Source of the DNA: Zygnema circumcarinatum | Lineage: Eukaryota > Streptophyta > Zygnematophyceae > Zygnematales > Zygnemataceae | NCBI GenBank assembly: GCA_037447605.1 | Contig: CM074807.1 | Location: 1,147,995 to 1,211,994 of the forward strand | Direction: 5' to 3' | DNA: 64,000 nucleotides | In this document: one piece after another, positions 50,076 through 61,126 of the stretch | Position numbering within the stretch: position 1 is the first letter of the stretch | How the letters are laid out: each line of letters starts with the position of its first letter | Program-made: the position numbers and the translations under genes | Notes under the pieces: generated by a model | The model's database searches: none | Seen by the model: the letters and a program-made list of their open reading frames with translations, nothing else | Told to the model about the DNA's origin: nothing

Positions 50076-50796
50076 CACGCGCCAGCGGTTGTACGATATT
50101 CGTACGAGAACCCATACGGACGCGTCAGTGCGCCGCCCGGGAGAGGGGACTCTGCGAGGGCGCCAGGCGGTCGGGCAGCGCCGAAATGTTTCCCAGGGCG
50201 GACCTTCAGAGGGAGCGGAGCAGGACAGCGGCACAACTTGTTTTTTTTTGGGGCTGCCCGGCGGGGCCCACCAGCTTGTCGGTAGGTGCCTGGGCGGTCA
50301 GGTGCGCCCCCCACCCCTTCGCGCCAAAACGTGGCCTGGCCGCGCGCCTACGTGGCCGCCTCCCGACGCTCTGCGCGTCTGTACTGCTGCCACGTGGCAG
50401 ACGGCTGGCGCGCTCGGCGGCGGAATCTCGCCGGGTTGTGCCACGTCATTGCGGGCTGGCGGGCGGCAGTCCCAATCGGCGGGCGCGTCCTTCCGGGTTT
50501 TGTGCGGCTTGGGATAACTGTCCGTACAGCATACGGACGAGGGGCGCGAGAGGACGCGGCTTGGGGCCAGAAGGCGTGCCAACGGTGGGGCTGACGTGGT
50601 GGACTCCCATTGGTCGAGAGCCGGGCGGTTTGGCGGGACGCGGGGACGCCGGAAACGCGGGCCGGCCGTATGCACGTACGGACGGGTGGTCCTTGGCCGT
50701 GGGCGAGTTGGCGGAGGGCGGTCCTTGGGAGGGCTGGGGAGGAAAAGGACGGGGACGACAAATTGGGGACGAATTGACGAATTGACGAATTGGGGA
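50076..50796. promoter_or_regulatory. GC-rich upstream region of the U-box gene
   Basis: GC-rich sequence with several GTAC-containing words (around 50091, 50104, 50522, 50670) and CCACGTGG near 50391, with ACGT cores near 50350 and 50437. The U-box frame stays open into this region but has no ATG there. It probably holds the promoter and leader. Confidence 0.45.
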
Positions 50797-51783
50797 GGGC
50801 GGGAAGAGAGGGAGAGGGGTGAGGGGGTGAGGGGGAGAGGGGAGAGGGGGGGAGGGGGGAGAGGGGAGAGGGGGAGAGGGGGAGAGGGGGAGAGGGGGAG
50901 AGGGGGAGAGGGGAGAGGGGGAGGGGGAGAGGGGGAGAGGGGAGGGGAGAGGGGGGGAGGGGGAGAGGGGGAGAGGGGGAAGAGGGGAGAGGGGAGAGGG
51001 GAGAGGGGGAGAGGGGGAGAGGGGAGAGGGGGAGAGAGGGGGAGAGAGGGAGAGGGGGAGAGAGGGGGAGAGGGGGAGAGGGGGGAGAGGGGGGGAGAGA
51101 GGGAGAGGGGGAGAGAGGGAGAGGGGGAGAGAGGGAGAGGGGGAGAGGGTGGGTGGGAGGGAAGGAGGGGAGGAGGATGGCTGGGAGGGAAGGAGGGGCG
51201 GAGGATGGGTGGAGGGTGGGGGCTGGGAAGGTGGGAGGGTGGGGGGTGGGAAGGTGGGAGGGAGGGAGACGGAGGGAGGGTGGGAGGGAGGAGGGAGGGA
51301 GGGAGGGAGGGAGGGAGGGAGGGAGGGAGGAGGGAGGAGGGAGGGAGGAGGGAGGGAGGGAGGGAGGGGAGGAGGGAGGGAGGGAGGGAGGGAGGGAGGG
51401 AGGGAGGGAGGGTGGGTGGGGGGTGGGAGGGTGGGGGGTGGGGGCTGGGAAGGTGGGAGGGTGGGGGCTGGGGGTGGAAAGGTGGGAGGGAGGAGGAGGG
51501 AGGGAGGGAGGGAGGGAGGGAGGGAGGGAGGGAGGGAGGGAGGGAGGGAGGGAGGGAGGGAGGGGAGGGAGGGAGGGGAGGGAGGGAGGGGAGGGGAGGG
51601 AGGGAGGGAGGGAGGGAGGGAGGGAGGGAGGGAGGGAGGGGGAGGGGGAGGGAGGGAGGGTGGGGGGTGGGAAGGTGGGAGGGTGGGGGCTGGGGGGTGG
51701 AAAGGTGGGAGGGAGGGAGCCGGGGGGAGGGTGGGAGGGAGGGTGGGGGCCGGGAAGGTGGGAGGGTGGGGGGTGGGAGGGTG
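50797..51783. repeat. Purine-rich microsatellite, (GGGGAGA)n then (GGGA)n
   Basis: Almost 1 kb of G and A on the plus strand. The first third is dominated by GGGGAGA/GGGAGAGGG units, the rest by GGGA with GGGTGGG interruptions. Long open frames on both strands, giving proline/serine or glycine/arginine/glutamate polymers, are consequences of composition and not genes. The tract lies between the 3' end of the ABC transporter gene and the 5' end of the U-box gene. Confidence 0.95.
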
Positions 51784-52120
51784 GGCCCTGCAAGGCCGCA
51801 TAGAGTGACTGGGACATAATTCATCAAGGCTCCCATGCTGTTATAACGAGGGTTGACACTCCCAGCCATTGCATCCCTAGACCGACGGCCCAACACAACA
51901 TGACCCACCCAGCTCACACGTAGAGGTTGTAAATTGAATGTGAACCTCATAAGAAGGCTCGCGATTAATTGTAATCACCTCAAGTGCACGAGTTCGTGTA
52001 AAAGTTCAACACAGAACATCAAACTCAACTCTACAGTGTTAGCCAAAAACAAACCACCTCTTACCTACCCCCCCTCAATCCCAACTCAGAAATTTGCAGT
52101 TACCAAATGCAGCCCCCTTT
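51784..52120. other. 3' flank of the ABC transporter gene
   Basis: Just over 300 bases between the microsatellite and the minus-strand stop codon of the ABC transporter. I see nothing recognisable besides possible 3' untranslated sequence. Confidence 0.4.
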
Positions 52121-55100
52121 CTACAGCGTGTGGGACACCACCCCCTTCATGCCATCGAATTCCTCGCTCTTCACCATACCCCAACCGACTTTCTCGTCAT
52201 AAAGCAGCACATTGGAATGGAACTTCACGAGGCTCGTCCTATGCCCCACACTCACATACGTGCCCACCCTCTCTCTCACGAGCTCATACAGCTTCACCTC
52301 ATTCACACTATCAAGAGCCGAGCTTGCCTCATCCAAAAAAGCCATCTCGGGCTTCTGCACTACCAATCTCGCAAAAGCAATTCTCTGCTGCTCTCCCATA
52401 CTCAGCACATCTGCCCAGTCCTCCTCCGCATCCAACCCTCCAAATCGAGAGGCCAAATCAGGGAGAGAAACCAACTCCAATGCATGGAGTAGCTCAGCCT
52501 CTCCCACATGCTTTGACTCGCTCTCTGCGGAGGGAAAGAGAAGTTGGGCTCGCAGGTCTCCTAAGGGCATGTACGGCTTTTGGGGCAGAAAGAAGGTAGA
52601 GCTGCTGGAGGGAGCTTGAATGACTCCGTTTCCAGAATTCCACAGACCCGAAATGGCACGCAAAAGGGAGGATTTTCCACAGCCGGAGGGGCCCATTATA
52701 AGGAGAGACTCTCCAGGGAGGAGGGTCAAGGTGAGCCCTTCCGAGAAGAGAGAGGTTTGCAGGTTCGGTGATGATATGGAGAGGTTTTTCAGGATAAGGC
52801 CGGGACCCTCTGTTCGGGTGATTTTTCCTGCAGAGGAAGGAAGTGGAGGGCTTCACTTGAAGAATGCATTCAGTTGGGGAGGGAGGAAGGAGGAGATAGA
52901 AAAGGGAAGAAGCTGAACGGGAGAATGAGCTTCGAGTTGGTAAAACAATCAAACTCTCATCTGACAAATTTCGACTTTGCCGAGAAAAAATGATTAGAGG
53001 GTCGAAATGACGAGTGGAAAACGACTTTTCAAAAAGAGTTCAGCTCCTGAAGTCGGCAGAATCAAAAATTCAAATCATTTGCAGCTCCTGTCTTGGCCCC
53101 CTTTTTGTTAGAAGATGCAATTTCTTTCACTCACTCGTCGCCCCTCTCCCAACTCTTGAGAGAAGAGAAGCTCTCTCACCTGCAACTTCCTCACTGGACG
53201 CAGCTACCACTGTCTTGGTTGCGTGCGTTCTTTCTCCTTCACTTCCAAGCTCCTTTCCTAATGAATAACCCCCCCAGGTCTAATGAGAGGAGATGAATCT
53301 ACTCAAAAGGGGGGAAAAGATAGCTTCCTGGGAGTGGGAGGAGCAATACCTGAGGGAGAGGGAGCCCCCTGGCTACCGTGAGAGGGTGAAATGAGGAGGA
53401 GAGGAGTGTCCTCCTCCTCTCCATCCTGCTTTGCAAGAGACGACTTGCTTGGGGAAGTCTCCTCCTTTCTTTCCATGAGGGCAGAGAGAAGGATGTCTAG
53501 ACGCTCTGTTTGAGCTGCAAGCCCACTGCATGAGGAAGGAGAGAGGAAGGAGAGGAGAGGTAAGAGAAGAAGGAAGGAGAACGACGACGGGAGGAGAGGA
53601 CGGAGAGGGTAAACAGAAAGGATTGTTCAGCTTGGTGGCACACTATAGCGAAGCATAGGAAAAGTCTGTCGGCTTTTGCGTGAGGGAGGAAATGAACCTG
53701 AGTTCATCAAATTTTTGAATGATGAAGGTGAGAGCATAGAGGATCGTACGGAAGGCAAAGGATGTCTGAGATATCACACCAAACTCCACCTACAGCAAAA
53801 ACCCCCCACCAAAACCCTTCCTCTGCCTTCAATTGAGCCCCCAAGAACACACAAACAAACAACCCTAAAAACCCTAAAAACCACAATATTCTGTCGTTTA
53901 AAGCGAGCAAGGATTCATACAGCAACAAAAAATTGTCTAGGAAAAACCGTTAATGAAGGCCATTCCCCTTTTCCTATTAAGTTTCATTTAAGTCAAGTTC
54001 ATCTCTTGTCCTCTCCTACCCCCCTCTGAGTGGGAGGAGACAATGAAGCACCTCTCCTGCAAAGTATCTGGGTGCGATTATGAGAGCCGGAATGATGATG
54101 GTAGCGTACTCGTAGAAGTTCTGAAAGAGGGAGAGGTGGCGAGTCCATACGAGGCGTTCCCGCATGTTCTCGACCAGTCTTAGGAAAAGGTTCTGCCAAA
54201 CATTACTCAGACAGAAGAAACTTTACACTCAAACCAAAGAGCAAACTTACAAGAGAAGAAAGAGAACAAAGAAGAAACCACATAGAAGAATGAAGGATGA
54301 GAAAGTGAGTGATGGAGAACAAGCAAACTGAAGCATGGATACCGACTTTCCGCAGTTGAAGTATCGATGAGAAGGAGGGGGTTGGTGAGGTTTTCAGAGA
54401 GAGGAGTATACAGCAGTGGAGGCAGCCTCTCTCCCTTCGCCGCGATAAAAAGCGATGGACTCTGCATTCTCGCGAATTCTCACGAGGGAGTATCGGAAGT
54501 TGGCCTCTCTTTGGAGGCTCTGGATAACAAGAAAGGTTGAGAAACAGGGGAGAATAAGCTCACTGAAAGGAAAGGAAAGGAATGGCATCCATCAAGCAAG
54601 TTATGATGCTTCAGACTTTGTCAATCTACGTTGTCTATGTCTTCCGCATGGAGCCCACCTCAAAGTGCAGAATCATGAGTTTGCGGCCAAACACACGAAG
54701 GCTGAGGTACACGCACGCTATGGAGTAGAGGAGGAGAAAGTACACCAAGGTGGGGGATATGGACCTGCGGCACGCGAGCATCCCTCATGTGTAAGCAAAA
54801 CGTGACATAGTGTATGTATGCCATGCATACACATGCCATGCATACACATGTGATGTGAAGTAGTGGGTGTGCACACACCACAACACCCCCGAAAAGGCCG
54901 CCACGTTGAGAAGTTTCCCCGTGACGACGATGATGATGTTGACCGTGCTCGCGGTGAAGTCGCGCACATCCTCCGCAATGCGTTGGTCGGGATTGTCCAC
55001 TCCCCCCTCCATCTTTATGTTAAAGTACGACCGCTTCGCTGCCCTCCCTCCCCCCCCAAAGGGCAGCTCAGACAGAGTATGTGGGTTTGCAGGATGCTCG

Positions 55101-55931
55101 GGTAAATTGTTTGAAGGGAAAATAGGTGAAGGTTTGGAGGGATGGGGAGGGGTTTACCGAAGTAGCTGGAGAGAAGCTGACTTGTGAGCCATATGCGCCA
55201 TTCCAACGCCAAGAGGCCCTGACATTCGGACACATTTGTCAACCGGCTGGTCATGCAAAAGAACAGATTTTCTCTTTTCTATTTTAAAGATAAGGTAGAT
55301 TTGGCAATTCAGTAGATAGTGATTCCCAGAAACACATGGGTGGAAGCAGTAGCTTGGCAACTGCATCACCCATTTTCCTCCTTTTAGCAACACTCACGCA
55401 TACCTTACCTGTACATAGTCGTATACTGCAAACAGAGGGGCCGCGAAGCTGACAATGGCGATGAACTTCCAAATGGCTAAGTAGAATCCTGGTTTGTCCT
55501 TGTTCGAGAGGGCAGTGGAGAAGTCCCGCTGCGTGTAAGAGAGGATGACAAAAAGACCTGCATATGGAGTTTCAAGCTGGTTAGGAGAGTGCCTGAAAGG
55601 AAAGGAGCCGCACAGTTTACAGAAGAGATAACCATAATGCATTACACTATGTTCACTTAGAGTAAGAACAATTGCGAACCCACAAATTTTACTTCTTTCC
55701 CAACTGCGAACCCACAAATTTCACTTCTTTCCGTTTGAGAGGGAGGAAGAAACCTGTGCTGGCAGCGCAGAGCAGCAGCATGAGCCCAAAAATTCTTCGA
55801 GCTTTCCATTTTGCATCCCCCATGAAGAAGGCGATGGCTACCCGGTAGAACCGGCGGAGGAGAATCCAACTGGCAGAGAGCTGCTTGCTCTCGCCAAGAC
55901 CTCCCATTGGTCGATCTTTTTTTCGCTTCAT
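52121..55931 (-). CDS. ABCD2: Half-size ABC transporter, subfamily D (plastid ABCD2-like)
   Basis: Ten exons read downward and join in phase to 616 aa: 55931-55754, 55557-55409, 55218-55158, 55038-54879, 54764-54659, 54519-54412, 54192-54052, 53789-53698, 53525-53377, 52827-52121. The N-terminal half is the SbmA/BacA-like ABC membrane domain (FYRVAIAFFMGDAKWKARR, SYTQRDFSTALSNKD, DNPDQRIAEDVRDFTAST, REANFRYSLVRIRENAESIA). The nucleotide-binding domain has Walker A GPSGCGKSS (427-435), Q-loop Q464, signature LSMGEQQ (523-529), Walker B MAFLDE (543-548) and H-loop H577. The order and motifs match Arabidopsis ABCD2, which is predicted to be chloroplastic, and cyanobacterial relatives; peroxisomal ABCD1 is a poorer match. 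The visible ATG gives a lysine-rich start without a transit peptide, so an upstream exon may exist. The substrate is unknown. Confidence 0.92.
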
Positions 55932-57431
55932 TTTATTGGTTAATACCTCTTTATTGGGAGATCCATGGCCGGCTTCCTCCCCGCTTGATATGCTGGTTGG
56001 GCTCTGATGGGTCCCATTCAGCCAATCACGGTAGAGATTTACGTAAGGAGAGACGAGCTATAGGTCATCGCAGAGAAAGAAGGTTCAGACTTCAAATTCA
56101 GAAACCATGTTGAGAGGGCGTTTCTAATAGGTGGGTATAAATTTAAAGCTTTAAAGAAGCTGTTCCTTTCTGTGGTATTTCGGAAGTTCTTAGATGCACG
56201 ATTATCCTGATTACGACACCTCAACATCAACAACGGTGAATTTGCTTGTGCAAGACACCACAGCGGGCTCATAGGTCACAGAAACGGCCAAACACATGTT
56301 CAGTAAGGTGTTTTCATGGGTAGAAAAGTAAGGAAAGGTCCTTGATTTCTGTCCCTCTATATCAAAGGTAACCAAACTGAATTTTCACCAACCATCCTCT
56401 TCTGTAATCGGAATACACCTTACTGAAAACCATAGAATGTTGAACCCAAAAATTGGACACCCACATAAGGAGGCACCTATGATTAAAAATCACAGATCAA
56501 TCAGCTGAGTGTGAAGCATAGGAAATGCTTGTTAGGTGAGCGTCCCTAGATTCCAAATGGTCGTTCGGTAATACAGGTACTGAATTCTCACATATATTTT
56601 TGCACTGACAGAATGTGTGAAACCCCGATTTGGATCGACGACAGACTTTTCATACTAATCTAATTGCTCTCAAAACTTCACTATAAAAAACGACCGTCTG
56701 CCTAAAGTTAATTAGTCCCGTTTCTCAGCACTTTCAGCAAAAATAAGGAGAGGAGGCCCTCATATTCCCGGTTTTTAGGATTTTCTGCTAAATCACCGAT
56801 GAATTGTCAAACAAGCGCGATTACAGATGAATTTTAGCTTGTTTCAACACTCTTGAAATTTCCATGAAATTTATCTAATCAAAGGTTGTCCGGATGATCT
56901 CTCGTTTATGTGTCACATCTTGGAATTCGACTGGATTCTAAGCAAAAAAGAAAAAAGAAAAACAATGAGACGATGAAGAAGTCCAGAAGCAGTGAGTTCC
57001 TAAGCCTCGCCACCCGCCTTCCTCCGACCTGCCGGGCGCTGCCTCACCTTGAGCATGTCGTTCCCTTTCCCTGCTGCTGCCGCTGTGCGCCTGATAGGCG
57101 CCGAGGGCATCCCAGTTCAGCGCCGCGCCGGTCTTCCCTCCGCAGCCTGCCCGCCTGCCTACCTGCCTGCAATCTGCAACAGCCCTGGCCTGGCCTGGCC
57201 CTGCGCGGGAGATGCAGGAGCTGCCCGCGCACTGCACGCTCTTGCAGCTGCCTCGCCCTAAAACTTTGAAGAGGGCCATTCGTTCCGCATGCATGCATGC
57301 ATGGTGGTGGAGCCGCGTGGTAGGGCCCTAGCACGGAAGACATTGGTCCGCTGAAAGCCTTTTTTTTTGGTGCGGTCCCAGGCCGTTGCGCGCGTTGTTG
57401 TTGTTGTTGGCTGCCCCCCTCCCCATCGCGC
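55932..57431. other. Intergenic, no gene recognised
   Basis: AT-rich up to about 56950, then GC-rich. Upstream sequence of the ABC transporter gene may include a missed first exon with a transit peptide, but I could not identify one. A long minus-strand frame (57044-57874) runs through the hexanucleotide repeat and is not credible. Confidence 0.4.
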
Positions 57432-57574
57432 TGTTGGTGTTGGTGTTGGTGTTGGTGTTGGTGTTGGTGTTGGTGTTGGTGTTGGTGTTGGTGTTGGTGT
57501 TGGTGTTGGTGTTGGTGTTGGTGTTGGTGTTGGTGTTGGTGTTGGTGTTGGTGTTGGTGTTGGCGTTGGTGTTG
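57432..57574. repeat. (GTTGGT)n hexanucleotide microsatellite
   Basis: About 23 nearly perfect units of GTTGGT, with a single change (GCGTTG) near the end. Every frame is open, giving His-Gln, Asn-Thr, Val-Gly or Val-Leu polymers, so open frames here carry no information. Confidence 0.97.
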
Positions 57575-58025
57575 TCCCGCCCCGCGCACATTGCGCGGCG
57601 GCGCCCCGTGACCGACCGACCGACCGCTCATGATCATCGCGGGGGGCACAATCCGTCCATCGATGATGTCACGATGGATGGCGAGGCCATCAATTGGCCC
57701 CCGTTTCGAAACTCCGTCACGTGACGTGAAATGACGGATGGATGGATGGTAGAACCGCAAAAAAGTGGTTCCCTTGAACGAAAATAATTTTGCCTCGACA
57801 CCCGTTTGGATGCTTCCTTCCTTCGCCAGTGCGCCCATCACTCCCTCGGGATGCACGGCCCCGGAAGCCCTCAACCGGCAATTTTGGCTACTTTTTTATC
57901 GACAGCGCATGTTCGTCGCCCTTCAGCGTTGCCTCGCTTCCAGTGTCCTTCATCGTGAAGCTGCGGTTGGTTGTTGGTGACCGTGTCGCTCCCTCCTCGT
58001 GATATGCCACACATCGGTGACCTGC

Positions 58026-58193
58026 GCGGCTGCTTCTAGGGAGGGCTGCGTTGTTGCGCCTAGGCGTAGTTTTCCGCTCTTAGCTTCTTTCTTTTGTGCT
58101 TAGGTCCTTTGCGACCAGTCCCTCGTGGTTCCCCATGTTGCTTTTGTCCATGCATATTTGATGGCCTCGCCATCGTGAGGTCAACGCCATTTC
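58026..58193 (+). repeat. Dispersed repeat, copy B
   Basis: Same element as 29656-29833, same orientation, with scattered substitutions and small indels. Its end (TTGATGGCCTCGCCATCGTG) is echoed in reverse complement near 57670-57692, which hints that this copy may lie inside a larger inverted-repeat unit. Family unknown. Confidence 0.85.
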
Positions 58194-58267
58194 CCCCCCT
58201 TATGGATGGATGGACGGCATCATATGAGATCGATTCCATATTCATCCTCCTGATGCAATGCAGCCTT

Positions 58268-58593
58268 AGGGTGGGTTTCCATCAGCCCGTTATTCCGACG
58301 TGGCGTCGTAATGGACGACGACCCATGGGTTCCATGAGGCCGTTTCCGCCGACGTGGCGCCGACGTGGCGCCACGTGGTAACGAGGCACCGTTCCACAGG
58401 ATGCTGCTCCGGAGGTGGTGTAACGCCATTACGACCATCCGCGTGCCGCCACGTGGCTACCGAAGATCCGCCAGCGTGCGACTGCCACGCTGGCCAACGG
58501 CGTTCTGATGGAACTCGTCGTTCCATCTGAAAACGGCATCCTACGTGGACCGTAACAAGCTCGTTACGAAACGGGCTGATGGAAACCCACCCT
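58268..58593. mobile_element. MITE-like element with 24-bp perfect terminal inverted repeats (intact copy)
   Basis: A 326-base element begins AGGGTGGGTTTCCATCAGCC and ends with its exact reverse complement (24 bases on each side). It has no coding capacity and is rich in CGTGGC/CCACGTGG words. A second copy starts only seven bases downstream. Target duplication is not clear. Confidence 0.85.
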
Positions 58594-58645
58594 CACCCTA
58601 AGGGTGGGTTTCCATCAGCCCGTTATTCCGACGTGGCGTCGTAAT

Positions 58646-59248
58646 AGGGGGTCTCAGACTTAAACAAAACTTGGTAATCGTACAGCTTGGTAATTGGTAA
58701 TCGGGGATAGAGAAATTGGTAATAATGATTACTTTGCCGAACCTGTGCCGAACCAAATGCAAGTCAACGCTGGTAATCGTACAAGTCCGAAATTGGTCAT
58801 GGGCGCCCCAGGACTTGGTAATCGTACAGCCTATCACCAGAAACTTATCACCACCCAAAACGGTGGTTTTCGGTCTCCGCGAAAGGAAATGGTAATGAAA
58901 CGGGCGTCACCATGACGTCCACACCCCGGCCTGACATCCCCCTCCCCGCCCGCCGCCACAGGGGTCCGGGTTTGCAATTCAAAATTGCGGCATCTGACGT
59001 CAGGTATCGGCGATCTACCCGCGCCGTTCGCAGCCTTTTTTTAAGTTTGAGACCCCCCCGCGCGGGCGAAGTTGGTCATCGCGCCTTTGGAAATTGGTCA
59101 TACCGGCAAATGCGGAGTGGTGATAAAGTCACGTCGCGTCACGATCACGGTTACGTTCGGGGGGCGCGAGACTGGTGAAGTTGACTCGAAAACTTGGTAA
59201 TCGTACAGCTTGGTAATTGGTAATCGTTTTTTAAGTCTGAGACCCCCT
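58646..59248. mobile_element. Nested inverted-repeat transposon with AAT target duplication
   Basis: Ends AGGGGGTCTCAGACTTAAA and its exact reverse complement (19 bases) bound 603 bases. The AAT at 58643-58645 is repeated at 59249-59251. Removing the element plus one AAT restores the sequence of the intact MITE copy at 58309-58311. Near each end the same 37-base phrase occurs in direct orientation (58667-58703 and 59189-59225), and GGTAATCGTACA recurs internally. No transposase frame is visible. Confidence 0.88.
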
Positions 59249-59427
59249 AATGGACGACGACCCATGGGTTCCATGAGGCCGTTTCCGCCAACGTGGCGCC
59301 GACGTGGCTGCCACGTGGTAACGAGCACCGTTCCACAGAATGCTGCTCCGGAGGTGTAACGCCATTACGACCATTCGCGTGCCGCCACGTGGCTACCAAA
59401 GATCCGCCAGCGTGCGACTGCCACGCT

Positions 59428-60296
59428 GGCTGGAAGCCGTCAACGCTCGGTGACCACCGGTCGTGGTCCCAGGTCGCTTCAGCGCCGAGGAAGCTTCCCA
59501 AGGTGCAGCCATGGCTGCCGACTTACCTGAAAAACCACGAGGAGAAGCCCGAGTGCCTGCGAACGGACAACGGCCGTTCCATGAGCCAGTCAGCCAAACG
59601 ACGTAGAAGCTCGTTGCAAGAGGGAGGGCTGCGGAGTTAAGCTCCGGTGCTTAACCCTAAAACAGACAGGGGATGAGCACCGAGGGGCCTCTCTTCCCAT
59701 TCTCGCCTTAGGATTAGGGTTTGGAGACGGCTCTGGAGCATGCCGGAAGGGGGGGGGGTGCTCTCTCCCTTTACTTCTCGCGCCGTTGGAGATTTTCTGT
59801 TAGAGGGAAGAGGGAGATCACAATCTGTGAAAGTCTTATGGTTGTGTCGTCGCTCCTCCGCGCTTCAGAAGCAATTGATTAGGGTGGTAATTATTATTAT
59901 TCTTCGTGTTTAATTAATTTGAGTACGTGATTGGCAAAATTTTCATTGTCAGATTTTTGCTTTCATTCTCATTCTTTTCATTTTTTTATGCTTGCATTTT
60001 GGAGACGGGAAAAAACGAAAAGAGAGACGTATGTTGTCACATGTCCTTTCCACAGCTTCCACCACAACAATAATATTTAATTCTCTTGAATTGCGAGGCA
60101 AACGCCGCGAATGGCGTTGCTGCGAAAGGCAGGGAAGGAGGGAAGGGAAGGGAGGGGAAGTGGCGGCTGTAATGGCGGCGGCCGTCGCCTCCTGTTAACC
60201 CTAAAAAACTGTCAGCGGCGACGCGCGGACGGTAACCGCTGTGGGCCACGGCGCACGCTTCAAATCGTGCACGTGGCGATCGCTGATTGGAAAACG
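59428..60296. other. Unidentified insertion inside the broken MITE copy
   Basis: Sequence absent from the intact copy. It includes an open stretch ending at 59640 (KVQPWLPTYLKNHEEKPECL) followed by KRRRSSLQEGG, which does not look like simple sequence and could be a captured gene fragment. Telo-box-like ACCCTAAA/TTAGGGTTT motifs occur near 59653, 59712 and 60198. No ends of a mobile element were identified. Confidence 0.4.
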
Positions 60297-60390
60297 ACGT
60301 TTTGATGGAACTCGTCCTTTTATCTGCAAAACGACGTCCTACGTGGACCGTAATGAGCTCGTTACGAAACGGGCTGATGGAGACTGGCCC

Positions 60391-61126
60391 TTACCCGTGT
60401 GACCTCTCGGGATACCGTAGAGAGGAAGTACCTCGGCTCTCCATCCCGTCGGTCACTGACCTCTGTCCATCTCCACCTTGCGAGCTACTCGCTCTGTTCC
60501 TGGGCATGTGACGTGTACGAATGGGAGCTGCTCATTCGCGGGGAGCGGTGAAGCAGATTCTCTCGTGACGTCACACATTTCCTCTGCATGCGTTATATGA
60601 CGTCATCGGAAAGGTGTTGACCCAGCCGTCCGATGTTGATCTCGATCTCGATCTTGATTTCTGCCGTTCCACGTGTCCGCGCGTCCTTGGCAGGTCCTTG
60701 CTCGTTTCCGGTTTTTTTGGTTCGGGCAAGAGCGCGTGCCGGGAGGGAAGGCGACGGCGACGGCACGTGGACGACACGTGAAAAAGATACCATTATGCTA
60801 TAACTGTGCCACGTGGCATAACTTGAAATCCCAGGCTCCAGTGATTGCCACGTGGAAATATCTCTATATTTTACCCCATTTTTGAAGTGCGAAAACGTTC
60901 GCGAGCCACGCCTTCAGTTGCAATAATCTGGAAACCGGTAGTGCTGCTGACGTACGCAACGCGTCACTAAATGCATTTATCATGATGCTTGCATGGGAGC
61001 GAACTAAATCTGTTTCATTTCTCACTGTTTCTATGTAATTTCTCAACTGTAACAGAACTTGCAGCATGCATACAGCGCCGTCTCGCGCTTTCTGACAGCG
61101 ATCGACTGCGGCCCTGGCACAGGCAT
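60391..61126. promoter_or_regulatory. Intergenic stretch rich in ACGT-core motifs
   Basis: TGACGTCA occurs at 60566-60573 and 60598-60605. CACGTG-type words lie near 60670, 60765, 60775, 60811 and 60849. No coding region recognised. The motifs resemble those near the OSCP and PICKLE promoters, but no gene start is within 1 kb. Confidence 0.4.

Larger units (their letters stand above)
58601..60390. mobile_element. Second copy of the MITE, broken by two insertions
   Basis: The left part (58601-58645) and middle part (59249-59427) follow the intact copy closely. The right part resumes near 60297-60390 (GATGGAACTCGTCC to AACGGGCTGATGG) with more differences. A 603-base element separates the first two parts. 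About 870 bases of unrelated sequence separate the last two. Confidence 0.75.

Noticed and set aside
50298-51950. Very long proline/serine-rich or glycine/arginine/glutamate-rich frames on both strands
   Set aside because: They result from the purine/pyrimidine microsatellite; no domain, intron structure or start supports a gene.
54395-54420. Apparent one-base frameshift in the ABC transporter after REAASTAVYSSL
   Set aside because: A GTATAC donor after REAASTA joined to the exon at 54192 restores the frame and the family spacing exactly, so no frameshift is needed.
57044-57874. Long minus-strand frame with His-Gln repeats
   Set aside because: It runs straight through the GTTGGT microsatellite, where every frame is open. 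The flanks resemble no protein.
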